Source: Benincasa hispida (Eukaryota; Streptophyta; Magnoliopsida; Cucurbitales; Cucurbitaceae). From it: a DNA stretch of 64,000 nt. The translations under genes and the position numbers were made by a program. Below the pieces are notes generated by a model. That model worked only from the letters and a program-made list of their open reading frames with translations, did no database searches and was not told the DNA's origin. Location: contig NC_052350.1 in NCBI RefSeq assembly GCF_009727055.1, positions 17,468,645 through 17,532,644 of the forward strand, written 5' to 3'. Shown here in pieces: positions 36,024-48,850 of the stretch (positions are counted from its first letter, which is position 1; every line of letters starts with the position of its first letter).

Positions 36024-39000
36024 AAACCAACACACCGGTCGCTCTTTTGACATTCGTGGCTAGAATACTACCGGTCCGTCAGGCATTCACCACCATCCCC
36101 AATTAGTAGGTGTCGTCGTTAATAAAGGTTCCTTCTTCCTTTTTTTTTTCCCCGATCTCTCCTTCTCTCAACTTCCATATCTGTGTTGTTTAGCTACCAC
36201 GATCCTCAACCATAGTAGATCCCTATCCGTTGCATAACCAACAACGATCGTCTGTCTTCGTGGACACCAACAGCCACTATCCAGCCGTCACTCCCCCTTT
36301 TATCCCCAAATATGTCATTTAGAGTAAGGTTTCATTATTTTGGTTCATTCTTGAGTGGTTTGATTGCCCAAAAAATTGTTAACCTAAAAATCTACTGGTC
36401 ATGGTGTTTGAAGGTTGCATTGAGATTTTAGAAGCATTTTAGTTTATTTCTAGCAAGGTTTGAGGCCAAATTGGCGGGTCATCGATAAGTTTCCCTCATG
36501 TTCCTGCTTAACCTTGGATGTCAATTAAGTTTAACTTGAGTTTAATGTTTTTCCTTGATATACGAAGCTTAGGTTTGAGTATTGGAAGTGTCTAAAGACG
36601 TCAATTAGCAGACTAAAGATCCAGTCTTTGACTTTTGATAAGTTTTAGGGTCAACACTTTTATGTACTTGGGTGGTTAATGTTTGAATCTAGGTTTAAAA
36701 CCCTTAAATATGGTTTATGTGTAGGTTGAAGTTCGTTCTTGGTGGTTGGTGTGTGGTTGAGTTCCATTGTCGAAGTTTTTGAAGTTCGTTCTTGGTGGAT
36801 TTTGGTTAAGTTCTAAGACTTTGTAACTTAATTTGAGTTGGTTATGCTGCTGAGTGTTTGGTTTATATCCATTGTCATTAGACTGTACTTAGGTATGAGT
36901 CATTGAGTTGAGTTGAATTTTGATTGTTGGATCAAGTTTTATTTTGGATAAAGAGGTTGACTTAAGTTTCTCACATAATTTCTTCACTTGGGGCTTTCGA
37001 GATAAGTGGTCTTACTACTGGAACACTTAGGCTAGATTGGGATTTGTTTGATTAATGTATGTGAGATGTTTGTGCATGATGATAGATGAATATTATAGAG
37101 ACCATGAATTTACCTATTGCACAAATGATTTAAGTTTGGAGGAAAAGGAACCATGAACTTTTGTATTTATCTATTATTGAGATTATGTATGCGCATTACA
37201 TGAAAGTATAAAAATGGATATGGGACCTCATGCATTTGTATGATCCATGAAAACTAAGAACCATGTTCATGGAAATTATCCTTTGAGGAAAAATTGATAT
37301 ACATCTAGAGAAACCCAAGATATTGTAGTTGAGGTTCGACCCCAATAATTTGGAGCCAACATATGGTTAGTTGGGCTCGTCTTTCTAGAAGATGCCTGCA
37401 TTATCTCTATGTTGGGAAAGGAAGAGAGGAACCCTGAATATTGTAAGCGAGAGTCAACCCCACTAACTTAGAGCCAACATATGGTTGGTCGGGCTCAGTC
37501 TCTAAAGGATTTCTACAATATCTCTATGTTGGGAGAGGAACAAAGAAAGGGTAATGGTCCATGTCAAGGCCCTTAAAAAGGAAATTAACTTTTCCTAGAT
37601 GAAAGGAATAGGTCCCTCTAAAAAACACGAACCACGATGCATGTGTTTGCATAACCCAACCCTGGTAGTGGGATTACTTACTGAGTATTTTAAATACTCA
37701 ATCTTTCCATAATTTTTTTCAGGTACGTAGATAAAAAATGTAAATAATTGACTATCATCAATAAAGAGTTATCAATATTATTTCAATGAATGTTATTGAT
37801 TGTATTGTATTTATTTTGCCTTAATAATCTTAAATCCAATAAACTAACATCCTAGGTTGTCTTATGAGTCTTGGACAGTATGTAGAGACACATATGGATC
37901 AATACTCAAGATACAACCTAAAGAGTTTATAGTATAGAAATAAGGTTGGATACTTTATCTTGATGAAAATATTGGTACAACTCACTTTGTATTTAATACA
38001 AATGCAATGAGTTTTCATAAGACCGGACTGCAAAATAATAACCACTAGATGCAACTTCATTGACTAGTTAGGTTTTAATTTCAATAAGATGACATAGGCA
38101 ACTTAGTCTTAATCTTAAGTGTATTATGAACTATTATTCATGAGGATTATCCTTTGATTTGTATTGGTGAAAGTGGTCCATTCGACGACTCAATATACCT
38201 ATCATTTTGGGGGTCAAGACCGAGTGGGACGCTAGGAACATAATAATACAAGATAAATTTCACACGTTCTCAACTATAAGACGAGTAGATGAGTGGTCCC
38301 TTAAATGATGTCTCCGGGACTTGAACAAAGGATTCTACCCTTTCACTGGTCCGAGAAAGGTTTTTGTTTATGAAGGAACGGTGAAGTTTCAAGTAGAAGT
38401 AGCATCATCTCAATTTTATTTTTCACATAATTAAAATTTTACAAAATAAAAATTTATGCATTAAACAAAGAAAATACAACATGTTAATTCAAGAAGGAGA
38501 AATTAAGAGAATTAACGCTTATCCTTAAAGACAAAATTCTTTGCGTAATCCTTGATCCGATCACGAACGCTTTGATTTGGATCTCGATCTCTAATAATTG
38601 AAATCCTAAATGGCCACTACCACAAAAAAAACCCTCTGTATTCTCTATTAGGGTTTGAGAATAAGTAGGAGCGGTGGGCTTTGTTGAGATTTTGAGAAGA
38701 GGGAGGAAATGATGAAAATGGGAGAAGAAGAACACCTCTTCTTCTTTGTATATTTTCTTAGAATTAGGGGGAGTAAGTTGTAACTCCTTTCCTTTAATTA
38801 AATTTAGATTAAAATTAAAATTAATTAATTTAATTAATAATATATATATATACACACATATATATAACACTAACTTATTATATGTATATATACTATATGT
38901 TATATCAAATATAATACATAACCTATAGTTTTTATATTGTATCAAATACAATATAACATATAGTTTTAATCTCTTAACAATGCATAATATTTAATATAAA

Positions 39001-40618
39001 TCATATTTATACTAAATTCAATTATATGAATCTCATCCATATAATTAATATTTGAATCATATTCAAATATTTAATTTCTCTTAAATAAACTTTATATTAT
39101 AATGTATCAAATATATTATATTAATTATATCACATATAATTAATTCCATCAATTAATTTGAACAATTCAAATTAATCCAAAATTAATTTTCAATAATCTC
39201 TTTTAAGCTACAGAGGGATCTTATAGACTTGTAGGTTGAAGCTCCAATGGTACTTGGATAATTAATTAAACTTTTTAATTAAATTATCCAACATCCATTA
39301 CTGTCGGTCACTCCACTAAAGACCAACAGCTACATTCTTCGTACTACAGATATATTTCTGTGTCCATTGGATATAATCAACCAACAGTGCGATTGTTGGG
39401 ATTGATGTCCTAATTCTCCTGGAGTCTCGTAGTTTGTAAACATTGTACACATTGTTATGAATAAAATAAGAGTTGTTTTATTTTACATTTACTCATATCT
39501 AATAAAAAGAGACTCATGGTTATTGTATGTAAATTTAAGCATGTATATGAAATATACAAGTGGATCATGCCTTAAGTAATAACCTAAAAGGTCTGTAGTA
39601 TACAGATTAAGGAGGGATACCTTATCCTGGTGACACTACGGATATGACCCGCTTTGTAGAGATTTGCAAATGTTGTGAACTATTAAAGATGGTCTGATCC
39701 TGACCATTCATGTGGAGACATGCGAGCAGGGGTGTCCTATACAAAGAGTTTGTGTAAGATCGGACCACGAGATTATTCGCCTCTTTATATAACGTCGTTG
39801 ATACTTGATACTTACATCTCACCTAAACGACCATAGGTGACATGGCTTTAATCCTGAGTGTTTTGGGAACTTCTGCCTTTGAGGGTGGTCCTTTGATTAG
39901 TATGGGTAAGAGTGGCTAGATTGCCAACTCAACATGTCTACCTTTTTGGAAATTTGTCTGATTTGGGAGCTGGGAACTCAGTTACACAAGATGGAATTCA
40001 CTTCTTCCCTGAACCAGGGATAAGTAGATAGATTGCTTCCTTAAGGGCTGATTCCGTCTTGAACATAGTTTCCATAGCCTCTCCTTGGAACAGAGGAATC
40101 GGTCATAGTAGAACTATGAATTATGTTCATTAGAGGAATCGGTGGTACTTAAGGAGTTAGATGTAACTACAAGAGCATAACGGTAAATTGGCTCAGCTGT
40201 ACTTACGAGTGATCTATGAAGGGTTATCACACTGTTGGATGGTTGATATGGACACAAAATATATATGTAGTGAGGAGAGTGCAGCTGTCAGTCTTTAATG
40301 AAGTGCCCGAAAATTAACGGATAGTGGATCCCATGACTAAAGAGTTTAGTCAACTATTCACATACCGTTGGAGCTTCAAGCTACAGGTACATAAGGTCCC
40401 CTTGGTAGCTCAATGGATTCAAGTTGAGAATCAGTTCTTGGGGTTGATTTGAAATGTTCAAATTGATAAAAGGAAACTCAATTATATATGATATAATTGG
40501 TGTGATGTATGAGATACATAAAGTAGAGGATTAATGTAAATATGATTTACATTAAGTACCATAAAATAGAAAAAGAACTATGGTTTGTATGTTTCATGAG
40601 ATGAAATATTAGAACTAT

Positions 40619-40631
40619 AGGTTATAAATAT
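40619..40631 (+). promoter_or_regulatory. TATA-like box of LTR E
   Basis: GGTTATAAATATA is conserved in LTR H at 51,317-51,329 and approximated in A and K. In all of them it precedes the palindrome array, which is why I infer that the array is transcribed. Confidence 0.6.
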
Positions 40632-40849
40632 AATATGGTAAGTTGGTTATCATATATATTTATAATAATATTAATTATTTGATAATTATCTCTTTTTCTC
40701 TAATAACCAATTGGGTGGGAGGTTATTGGTAGTTTTATGGTAACCGTGAGATAAAAGGAAAAATGTTTTCCTAATTCTAGAGAGTTGCTACTTGTGGAAA
40801 GAAACTCACGGAAAAAGCTATCGAGTGAAAATTTTTTACTAAGCGATAG

Positions 40850-40990
40850 CTAGTAGAAAGACTAAACGATCGTGCACATTGACTATATGATAGTTCATTC
40901 AGCTGGTTGTAGCTAAACGATCGTGTGGCTTTGTCTATACGATAGGCTGCCATCTTCTACATGATTGAACATTTTCTTTATACGATAGAC
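40850..40990 (+). repeat. CGATCG palindrome array in LTR E
   Basis: Contains CTAAACGATCGTG twice, interspersed with CTATACGATAG-type half sites. It is the smallest of the five arrays. Confidence 0.75.
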
Positions 40991-43697
40991 ATTTCTTATC
41001 TCTCACTTGCTCAATCGTCTACACAATTTTTGTCCTCTAGTCTCTTCCTTTAACCAAGATCATACAGAGCCCACAACTCCTGGATTCTCACACCGAGAAT
41101 ACCAAGCCTTACTCAACTTGATTGCTTTCGAGGTTTTGGAGGCCGTTCATTGGGTTCGTGTTCATTGTGATCGTGTTGTCCGGTCGTTGTGTTCGAGGGC
41201 CGAAGTGTTGTTCTTGGACGCATTAGAGTGATTGGGGGAGTTTGAAGAATGAGTCTTCAAAGGTACGCATACTCTATCCCTTGACTCTCTTAAAGCATGT
41301 TGCAATTTCTTGTTGTGCATGAGCTGTTAGTTTCCGTTTTAAGACTATGATTGTGTATGTTCAAGTTCGAATGGAATTTGAAACGATCATTCCACTGCTC
41401 ATGGAAATTCTCATGTCTGATTTCCTTCAGCGATGACCCTTCACAAATTGCTTGTAAGTCCAGATGGGCCAAAATTATCGTTTTGCCCTCGTAGTTACAT
41501 CTAACTCCTTAAGTACCACTGATCCCCCTAATGAATAATAAGTCATAGTCCAACTATGACCAAATTCCTCTTGGGCCAAGAGAGGGTATAACCACATTAT
41601 TCAAGCTCCGGAATTAGCCTTAAGGAAACAATTTATCTTCTTACCCCGACATCAAGGAAGAAGTGAATTTTGTCTTATGTAGCTATATTCCTTGCTCCCC
41701 AATTAGACGAATCCTCAAAATGGTAAGCATATTGAGTCGGCGATCTGGCCACTCTCACCCATGCAAATCAAAGGACTGCCTTTATAGGCAAGACACAACT
41801 CACTTAGGATTCAAGTCATGTCACCTATGGTCGACTAGTCATTTCGTGGTCCGGTCTTATACAAACTCTTTACAAAAGATACCCCCGCTCTTATGTCTCT
41901 AGATGAATGATCAAGATCAAATCATTTATAGCACTTTATAACACTTGTAACATCTACAAAGTAGGTCGTATCCGTAGTGTCACTAGGATAAGGTATCTAG
42001 CCTTATCCATCTACTACAAACCGTTTAATTTATCATTTAAGCATGATCCACCTGTATGTCTCTATATACATTTTTAAATTACATAAAATAATCTACGATC
42101 TTAGTTTATTGGATTGAGTAAATGCTCATAAAATAACAATTACTTAATGAATAACAATTTGTTTGTACAACGTTTACAAACTACGAGAATACAAAGAGAG
42201 ATTTAGGACACCAATCCCAACAGTTTAATGGTTGAACCATAAACAAATTGTGCATTAAAGGAACACTAGTACTTAAGGATAAAGAAGTAACTGTTGGGGT
42301 TTGTGCCCTAAAGTCTCGTGTTCTGTAGTTTGTAAACAACTTTGTACGAATACTTGTGATGTATAATATAAAAGATATTTACTTCACTACTTGACTTTGC
42401 ACATTTAGATGTTTTTTATTTTACCACAAACCAATAAACTTAATATCCCTGGTTGTCTTTATGTAATTTAAGCATGTATGTAGTGACATACAAGTGGATC
42501 ATATCTTAAGTGACAACAAAAATAGTCTGTAGTATATGGATATAGGGGGAAAACCTTATCCTGGTATCACTACGGACGCGGCCTGTTTTGTGGAATTGTT
42601 ACAAATGTTGTAACTTGTCATAGATGGTCTAATTCTAATCATTAATGTAGTGGACATACGAGTGGGAGCGCTCTATACAAATAGTTTATATAAGACTTGA
42701 CCTTGAAGTGTTAATATTTTGTCATATAACTCCGTTCATGACTGAGACTTCACTTCACTAGGATGGTCATAGGTAACATGACCTCAATCCTGAGTGAGTT
42801 AGGAACTCCTGCCATTGAGGGCGGTCCTTTGATTTTCGTGGGTGCGAGTGGCCAGAGCGTCGACTCAAACCTACTATTTTAAAGATTCGTCTGATTTGAG
42901 AGTTGGGAACTCAACTTCAGAAGATGGAGTTCACTCCTTCCCCAAAGTAGAAGTAAGTAGATATATTGCTCTTTTAAGGGCTGATCCTAGGGCTTGAATG
43001 ATGTGGCGCCACACACCTTCTCATGGCCCGAGAGGTGTTCACGCATAGTAGGACTATGTTGTATTGTTCATTAGAGGGATCAGTGGTACTTAAGGAGGAA
43101 GATGTAATTATAGGGGCAAAACGATAAATTGGCTTACTGTAATTACGAGCATCTGTGAAGAGTCATCGTACTGATGATTGGTTATATCCAATGGATATAG
43201 AAATATATCTATGGCAAAAAGAGTTCAATTGTCGGTCTTTAGTGGAATGTCTAGCAGTTAACGGATGGTGGATATCATGACTAAAAAGTTTAGTCAGCTA
43301 TTCATGTACCGTTGGAGCTTCGAGCCATAGTTCCATAAAGTCCCCTTGGTAGCTTAGATACAAGTTGAGAGTCAGTTTTTGGGTCAGTTTGAAATGTTCA
43401 TATTGACAAGAGGGAGTTCGATTATATATGATATAAATGAACGAGTTAATTAAATATGATATAATTAACTTTATGTATGAGATACATTAATGTGGAGGAA
43501 ATTAGATATAAATATGATTTATATCTAGTAAAGGAAAATATTACAATTAATATATGATATTAATTTATATGTTATGAATATGATGAGATCACATTCATTG
43601 GACGGTTATAAAGGAAATGAGACGACGTCTCTTCTGTTCTAAATTATGGATGAGTGCATTGAAAGATCACTTTGAGATGCATAAATAGCTAACAGTG

Positions 43698-45328
43698 TGT
43701 AATGACCCTAGTTTCCTACTAAATTCTAGGACGCTACTTCATGCATGCATAGGCTTAACCGTACATTTTCTTTTAAACCATCAAATAAAAGAGCCAAATT
43801 TTACTTAATAATGCTCAAATGAGCAAAGATATGAAAACATAATTAAATAAAAATAAATAACAAAAATAAAAAATAAAAAAAAATTTACCGGTTGGGGTAC
43901 CCCTAAACCAAATTTTAAAACGATTAATAATTTTTGCATGAGAGTGTAAAACACCTAACTCATAACTAAGTGCGGAAGTAGTAAATCATCCTAGTGGCCA
44001 GGTCACAGATCTCTCTTGTCATGCGCCAATCTACCATTACCCTTACCTGAAAAATAGGGAAACAAAATGGTGAGTATAAAAATATACGCATCAAGGAGCC
44101 CACTACTGGGTCCACTCAGTGATCTGTTAGTCTTTCCATTGGACCAAAATGCATAAAGACATCATAGACATAGGCACAAGGGGCGAACCCAGGTACGCTT
44201 TCATAAGTAGTGACACAAAGGTCACAGACATAAACACAAATGATGATCCCAAAAAGGACACCGTACATAAGCATAGGGTGTGGGCTCGAAGGCTCACACA
44301 TGCGATATGCACAGCCCAATGGTAACACTAACAGCCACTAAAATCTCATATGGACATAAGCATACAAACAGTCAGTACTATCTCAGACATAAGCATGCAA
44401 TCAAGGCCATGAATCGGCATCAAACTTTAAACCGTTACCCATACATCAACTTTATCACATTCCACTCATACATCAAGCCTTATCACAGTCTATTCATACA
44501 TCAATATTAGCACACTATCCCCAGCCCACTCATGCACCTTATCACAGTATCCTCTTAACCCTTACATCCAACTTCATCACAGTATTCTCATACGTCAACT
44601 TCAGCACAATTACCCATAACAGATTTCATCACAGTTTACTCATATATGACATAAAGATTTTTTTTAGAAGGCTTATCAATTACCCAAGACAGTGGGCTGC
44701 CAAAAGGGAACCAAAACTTACCCCGATTAGAAGAATCAGGCGGAATCAACCACGATTCGGCAACAACCGAAACTGCTCGCGTCAGAACTGGTGACTGCCG
44801 CTTGGGTTAGGTCGGCGACTGGAAAACTCGACGCGCAACGTGGCTGGCTGGAGGTCTAACACGCTGCGAACGGACAGTGGGGAGGCGCAGCTGCGCGTCG
44901 TTGGTGGTCGAGCTTCGCAGCGACACGAACAAGGCTTCCGCTAGGCGGCACGTGGTCGATGATGGATCTGTGTGTCTTCTAGTGTGCCCTCGATGGCGGC
45001 TTCGGCTAGGCAACATGCGATCGACGAACGGAGAAGAAGAAAAACAATGATCGATGAGATGCGTGGGCAGTAGGCGTGAACAGCGACGGAGATACACAAT
45101 AGGGGTGGTTTTCGCGATTCCAGAAGAGGAAGAAGAAGAAGAGAAAAGAAAAAGAAATTTCCCCTTTTTTCTCTTTTTGCACGCAACCCAAGGGCTCCCA
45201 ACACCTTTATAACCTTAATTCCCTTTTCTTTTTCCTAAATTAACCACCAACTCTCCCCATTTTTTCCTTTTTTTTTCTTTCTTTTCTTTTCTTTTTTTTT
45301 AAGAAAAAGACAAAACCTTGGGGCATCA
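43698..45328 (-). mobile_element. Gypsy-type LTR 'G', minus orientation, in LTR F
   Basis: Plus-strand ends are TGTAATGACCC and GGGGCATCA, a TG...CA element read on the minus strand. Flanks CAGTG and CACGG match at three of five positions. Reverse-complemented, it shows the gypsy LTR phrase of a TATACTCACC-type block followed by TTTCAGGTAAGGG, as in the solo LTR at 13,953-15,782. The GC-richer part (44,740-45,140) produces several overlapping frames with no domain; I treat them as non-genic. About 1.6 kb, with no internal region. Confidence 0.78.
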
Positions 45329-45399
45329 CACGGTGTGTTGAGTATGAAGGCACGGACATTGTGTTGAAAAGAGTGTCATTGTTCAGAAAATCAGAGCCT

Positions 45400-45710
45400 A
45401 TACGATAGTGCCTACGCGATCGCTTACATATACGATATTGCTAAGCGATCGCTTATCGATTACACCTTCGCGCGCAGTTAACTAAACGATCGTTTACCTT
45501 TTCCTAAGTGATCGTTTAGCTCTCGAGATTTACTAAATGATCGTATAGACGATCACTTAGTTTTTCCTACGTGATCGTTTGGAAGATCGCCCGTCATTTT
45601 CTACACGATCGTTTAGACGATTGCTTACTTTTTTCTACACGATCGTATACTTCACCTAAACGATCAAGCATCTTGTCTATGCGATAGACGACCTCATCTC
45701 TCACTTGCTT
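45400..45710 (+). repeat. CGATCG palindrome array in LTR F (densest copy)
   Basis: About eleven sites in 300 bp. TAAGCGATCGCTTA (45442-45455) and TAAACGATCGTTTA (45483-45496) are perfect 14-bp palindromes with different arms. Others (ACACGATCGTTTA, ACACGATCGTATA, GTGATCGTTTA) keep the core with imperfect arms. Spacers are C/T-rich (CTTTTCCTA, TTTTTCTACA). Confidence 0.9.
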
Positions 45711-48700
45711 GATCGTTATGTACGGTCTCTCTTGCTCCTTCTCTCTACCAAATCCGAACAAAGCCCACACTTTGGATTCTCACTCCAAGAATACTGAGGG
45801 CTTTGAGTGGTGGTGTCTTCTCTGTTTCCTTCTGTCCAAGTGGTGATTGTTCGAGGTAGACGATTGGATTTTAGACTCGTTGTGAAGAAGAAATCTTCAT
45901 ATGGCATGATCTCTTGATCTCTTTAGCACTATGAATGCATATTAGTATGTTTTGAATGTATATGTGGTAATTCTGTCACAATGAATTGGAAAAATCTTCT
46001 TCCGCTTGTAGGTAGTCTTGAATAAGAGTTCCTTCAGTAACCTAGGGGTAAAATAGTAATTTTGACCTAGCTGATGTTATGAACACTCATGAAGGACTAA
46101 CTTATCATTATTTGCCTATATCCATGGACGCAGAAATATATTTATCATGAATGTAGTTTTGGGTCTTTAATGAAATGTACCCACAATTAATGAATATTGA
46201 TTAATGTGGTTAATGAATTTAGCCAATTAATCTCATATCCTTTGAGTTTCTGATTTGTAGATCCATGAGGTTCCCTTCCTAGCTCGTAAAGGGTATTGAG
46301 GTAATTATGTCTTGAATAGAGTTTGAAGTGTTTAAATTCACTTAGAAAAATAGTATAATGTATCAATACATTACCATATAAAGTTTATATTTTAACTATA
46401 ATATAAATTTAATTTTGGATATGATTCAAAATTAATTTACAAGCAAATTAAAATCTGAAGGAGTTCAGATATTAATTTAATATGAACTGGATTCATATTA
46501 AAACTATAGGATAAATTTAATGCGTAGTAGATGCACATTAAAATTATAGGATATGAGAGAAATACAATTGAATATGATTCAAATATATGTTAAACTAAAT
46601 CTGATATTTAATTTAATAATTAATTAATTAATTTTATTTTAATTAAATTAATTGAATTAAAATTATATATTATGTGAGAGATGTGCATTTATATATTATT
46701 TAAATGAAATTATTAATTAAATTAGATTTAATTATTAATTATTTAATTAGTTATTAAATTAATCATTTAATTTATTTTGTTAAATTAAATGAATTTAAAA
46801 GATAAGTTCCACGTACAAGAGTTATCAAAAAACGTGGAATACTTCCCACAATTAACTCTCAGTCTCTCACGTCTAAATAGACCTGAAAGAAGTTTTTTTT
46901 TTTTTTTTTACAGAAAGTGATTTTGTGAAAAAATTATCTATAAATTCTCTCCTTTTCCCAATTTAAGATTGTTCCCACAAACCAATAACCCAAATTTCTT
47001 AAAGAATAAGGAGGTTCCAAAGTGGTGGTGTTCATATATTCCATCCTAAGGAGAATTGGTCTTTTTGTCTGAGCTATCAAGGAAAGTAAGTCGCATTTTT
47101 GCATTCTCTATAAGATCAAATTCTCAAAAGGTAAAGCATGTTTAACCTAATTTATACAGTAGGTTGAATTTTTTTTAATCACTGTTTTAATGTGTATGTT
47201 TAGCTAGTATACTGGTATTTTGGATTCTAGATTAATTTTGAGTTGGGTCTTAGTTCTTCCACTACGTTAAAGCTTATCCTATTAGAGCTAGGTATAATTA
47301 ATCTAGAAATTTCAAAATTTTCATTGGTTTGGGGAGTTGAATTACATTCTGGAATATGGTTTGCGAATGAATGTTTACGGTATAATTTGGCCTTAGATTT
47401 ACGTGTTTTAATTTGATCAATTTGTAAAGACCCCTGTGTTTTGGGCGTTTTATCATGTAAATCGAGTCTTTTATAAGTTCATGTCTAGAATTAGGGTTGT
47501 TTACACTGGAGATCAAAACCAATTTTGACCAAAACGGAAGAACAGTCGCAAATTTTCCCAGCTCTGCTTCTAAATGTCGCAGCATTGTTATGCTAACACG
47601 ATTTCAGGAGGGTTAGTGAAACACATTCGGTTTGGCTGCAGTCTATGATGGTCTCGTTCGACTCGGGTGGTTCAAGCTGGTTGGATCTTGTTTTGTCTGG
47701 GTTGGCTTGGTTCACAATTTTGGGGTCCGGTAGAAAGTAATTCAGTTCGGTTCAAGTTGGTCTAGTTGAGTTCTGGAGCGGCAAAAGATATTTTTTAGGA
47801 TAAATTTTGTAATGTAATTTATTGCTTTATTTTATCTTAGAAGCCAACTTATTGGTTCATTTGTTGTTTAAATGCTTTATAGATGTTATTTAGACAAATC
47901 TCACCATAGATTAAGCATGTTCATGTATTTTAATATATTATAAGAGTTATAATGTATGGTATTAATGCATGATATATGATTTCATGAGTTATTTAATGTA
48001 TTTTGTTATGTTAAATATATAAAATTGGAAAAGCACGATGCATGACATTACTTTGGTAAATATAAAGAGTTATATTTATTAATGTCTTGTGTATGCTTGT
48101 TTGATTTACCTGAATTGATTTATGTAAGTGTTATATTAATAAAGTTGAAAATCAATTTGCATTGAGCATGACACATCCATAGTATAATAGAGTGGTTATA
48201 TTAAAGTTATGAAATGCATGTAATATGATTTTTTAATTAATTAGAACTTGATTGTTAATTAATTAAACCATAGAAAGCATGATTATAGGGCAAATAATTA
48301 ATTTTGTAATAGTTATAAAATTAATATTTAGTAACTGTCAACCTATAATAAAGAGTTGCATACAAACTTAGGATCTTAGGGAATTTAAATTAATTTTAAA
48401 ATGTTTAAAAGTAATTTAAACATTAGATCACATTCATTCTAATAGGAATAGAATTAAGTCTTGCTTAGGTTTTTAATAGATTTAAATTATGACTAAGTAG
48501 GGCAAAAAAGACTTAAGGTTATAAGGGAATTCTATTAGTGAAATTTTGTCTAGGTTAGGAGTACTTAAGATGACAGTTTACGGAATACCTCCAACTTGAG
48601 AATTGACTCAAAACTTGAATTGAATTAACCCTAGTCCTATTAACATACAATGTCACTAGGTTAATTAAAGGGTTTAATTCCCCTAGAACATCGCCCAATT

Positions 48701-48837
48701 CCAAATAAAGGTGTTTCAAATTTCATGTTTTGAAATGTGAATTAGAATGGTTGTTTTCTTTATGCCTCCATAGCATGCATGTAGTAAAGGCTCTGTTTAG
48801 GTTCATACTTTTATAGGAGAAGCATGGTCTTTACTGG

Positions 48838-48850
48838 TGGTATCAGAGCA
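48838..48850 (+). promoter_or_regulatory. Primer binding site of gypsy element M
   Basis: TGGTATCAGAGCA lies two bases after the LTR end TCTTTACT. It is complementary to initiator methionine tRNA. Confidence 0.75.

Larger units (their letters stand above)
39394..41429 (+). mobile_element. Solo LTR 'E' nested in D
   Basis: A 2,036-bp LTR that starts TGTTGGGATTGATG and ends GATTTCCTTCA. Exact duplication GCGAT (39389-39393 and 41430-41434). Removing it restores D across the junction. TATA-like GGTTATAAATATA lies at 40,619-40,631, the CGATCG array at 40,850-40,990, and the ATTCTC/GAGAAT hairpin at about 41,083-41,099. Confidence 0.95.
38371..42222 (-). mobile_element. Solo LTR 'D', minus orientation, split by E
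   Basis: On the plus strand it starts TGAAGGAACGG and ends CCAATCCCAACA, the reverse of TGTTGGGATTGG...CCTTCA. Exact duplication GTTTA (38366-38370 and 42223-42227). About 1.8 kb after removing E. No internal region, so it is a solo LTR. Confidence 0.92.
42292..46036 (+). mobile_element. Solo LTR 'F' inserted in C, split by G
   Basis: It starts TGTTGGGGTTTGTGCCC and ends GAGTTCCTTCA. Exact duplication GTAAC (42287-42291 and 46037-46041). About 2.1 kb without the gypsy LTR G. Closely related to K (55,782-57,807). It carries the densest palindrome array in the window. Confidence 0.93.
37745..48704 (+). mobile_element. LTR element 'C' with internal remnant, heavily interrupted
   Basis: LTR pieces of the same superfamily lie at about 37,745-38,365, 42,228-42,286 and 46,042-about 47,270. 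They join smoothly once D (GTTTA) and F (GTAAC) are removed. A degenerate primer site CCTATTAGAGC lies at about 47,278. The internal homology at 47,424-47,475 is shared with element A. Further AT-rich internal sequence extends to about 48,704, without recognisable gag or pol. The 5' edge is eroded. Confidence 0.62.
33528..48835 (+). mobile_element. 5' LTR of element M, fragmented by insertions
   Basis: Surviving pieces are 33,528-33,728, 33,916-34,077, 36,024-about 37,745 and about 48,705-48,835. The last ends TGGTCTTTACT, two bases before a primer binding site. The final piece (TTTTGAAATGTGAATTAGAATGG...) matches 62,945-63,052 in the 3' LTR. About 240 bp present in the 3' LTR copy are missing around the insertion of C. 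Confidence 0.7.

Noticed and set aside
38484..38951. 155-residue minus-strand frame
   Set aside because: It lies in solo LTR D and runs into AT microsatellite sequence; relatives B, J and L do not keep it.
44116..45204. Several minus-strand frames, one Arg/Ser-rich
   Set aside because: They fall in the GC-richer part of gypsy LTR G, overlap each other in different phases and have no domain.
47424..48835. A single gypsy LTR from TGTAAAGACCCC to GGTCTTTACT
   Set aside because: The start is homologous to the internal leader of element A at the same distance from its primer site, so it belongs to element C; only the last 130 bp match the M LTR.
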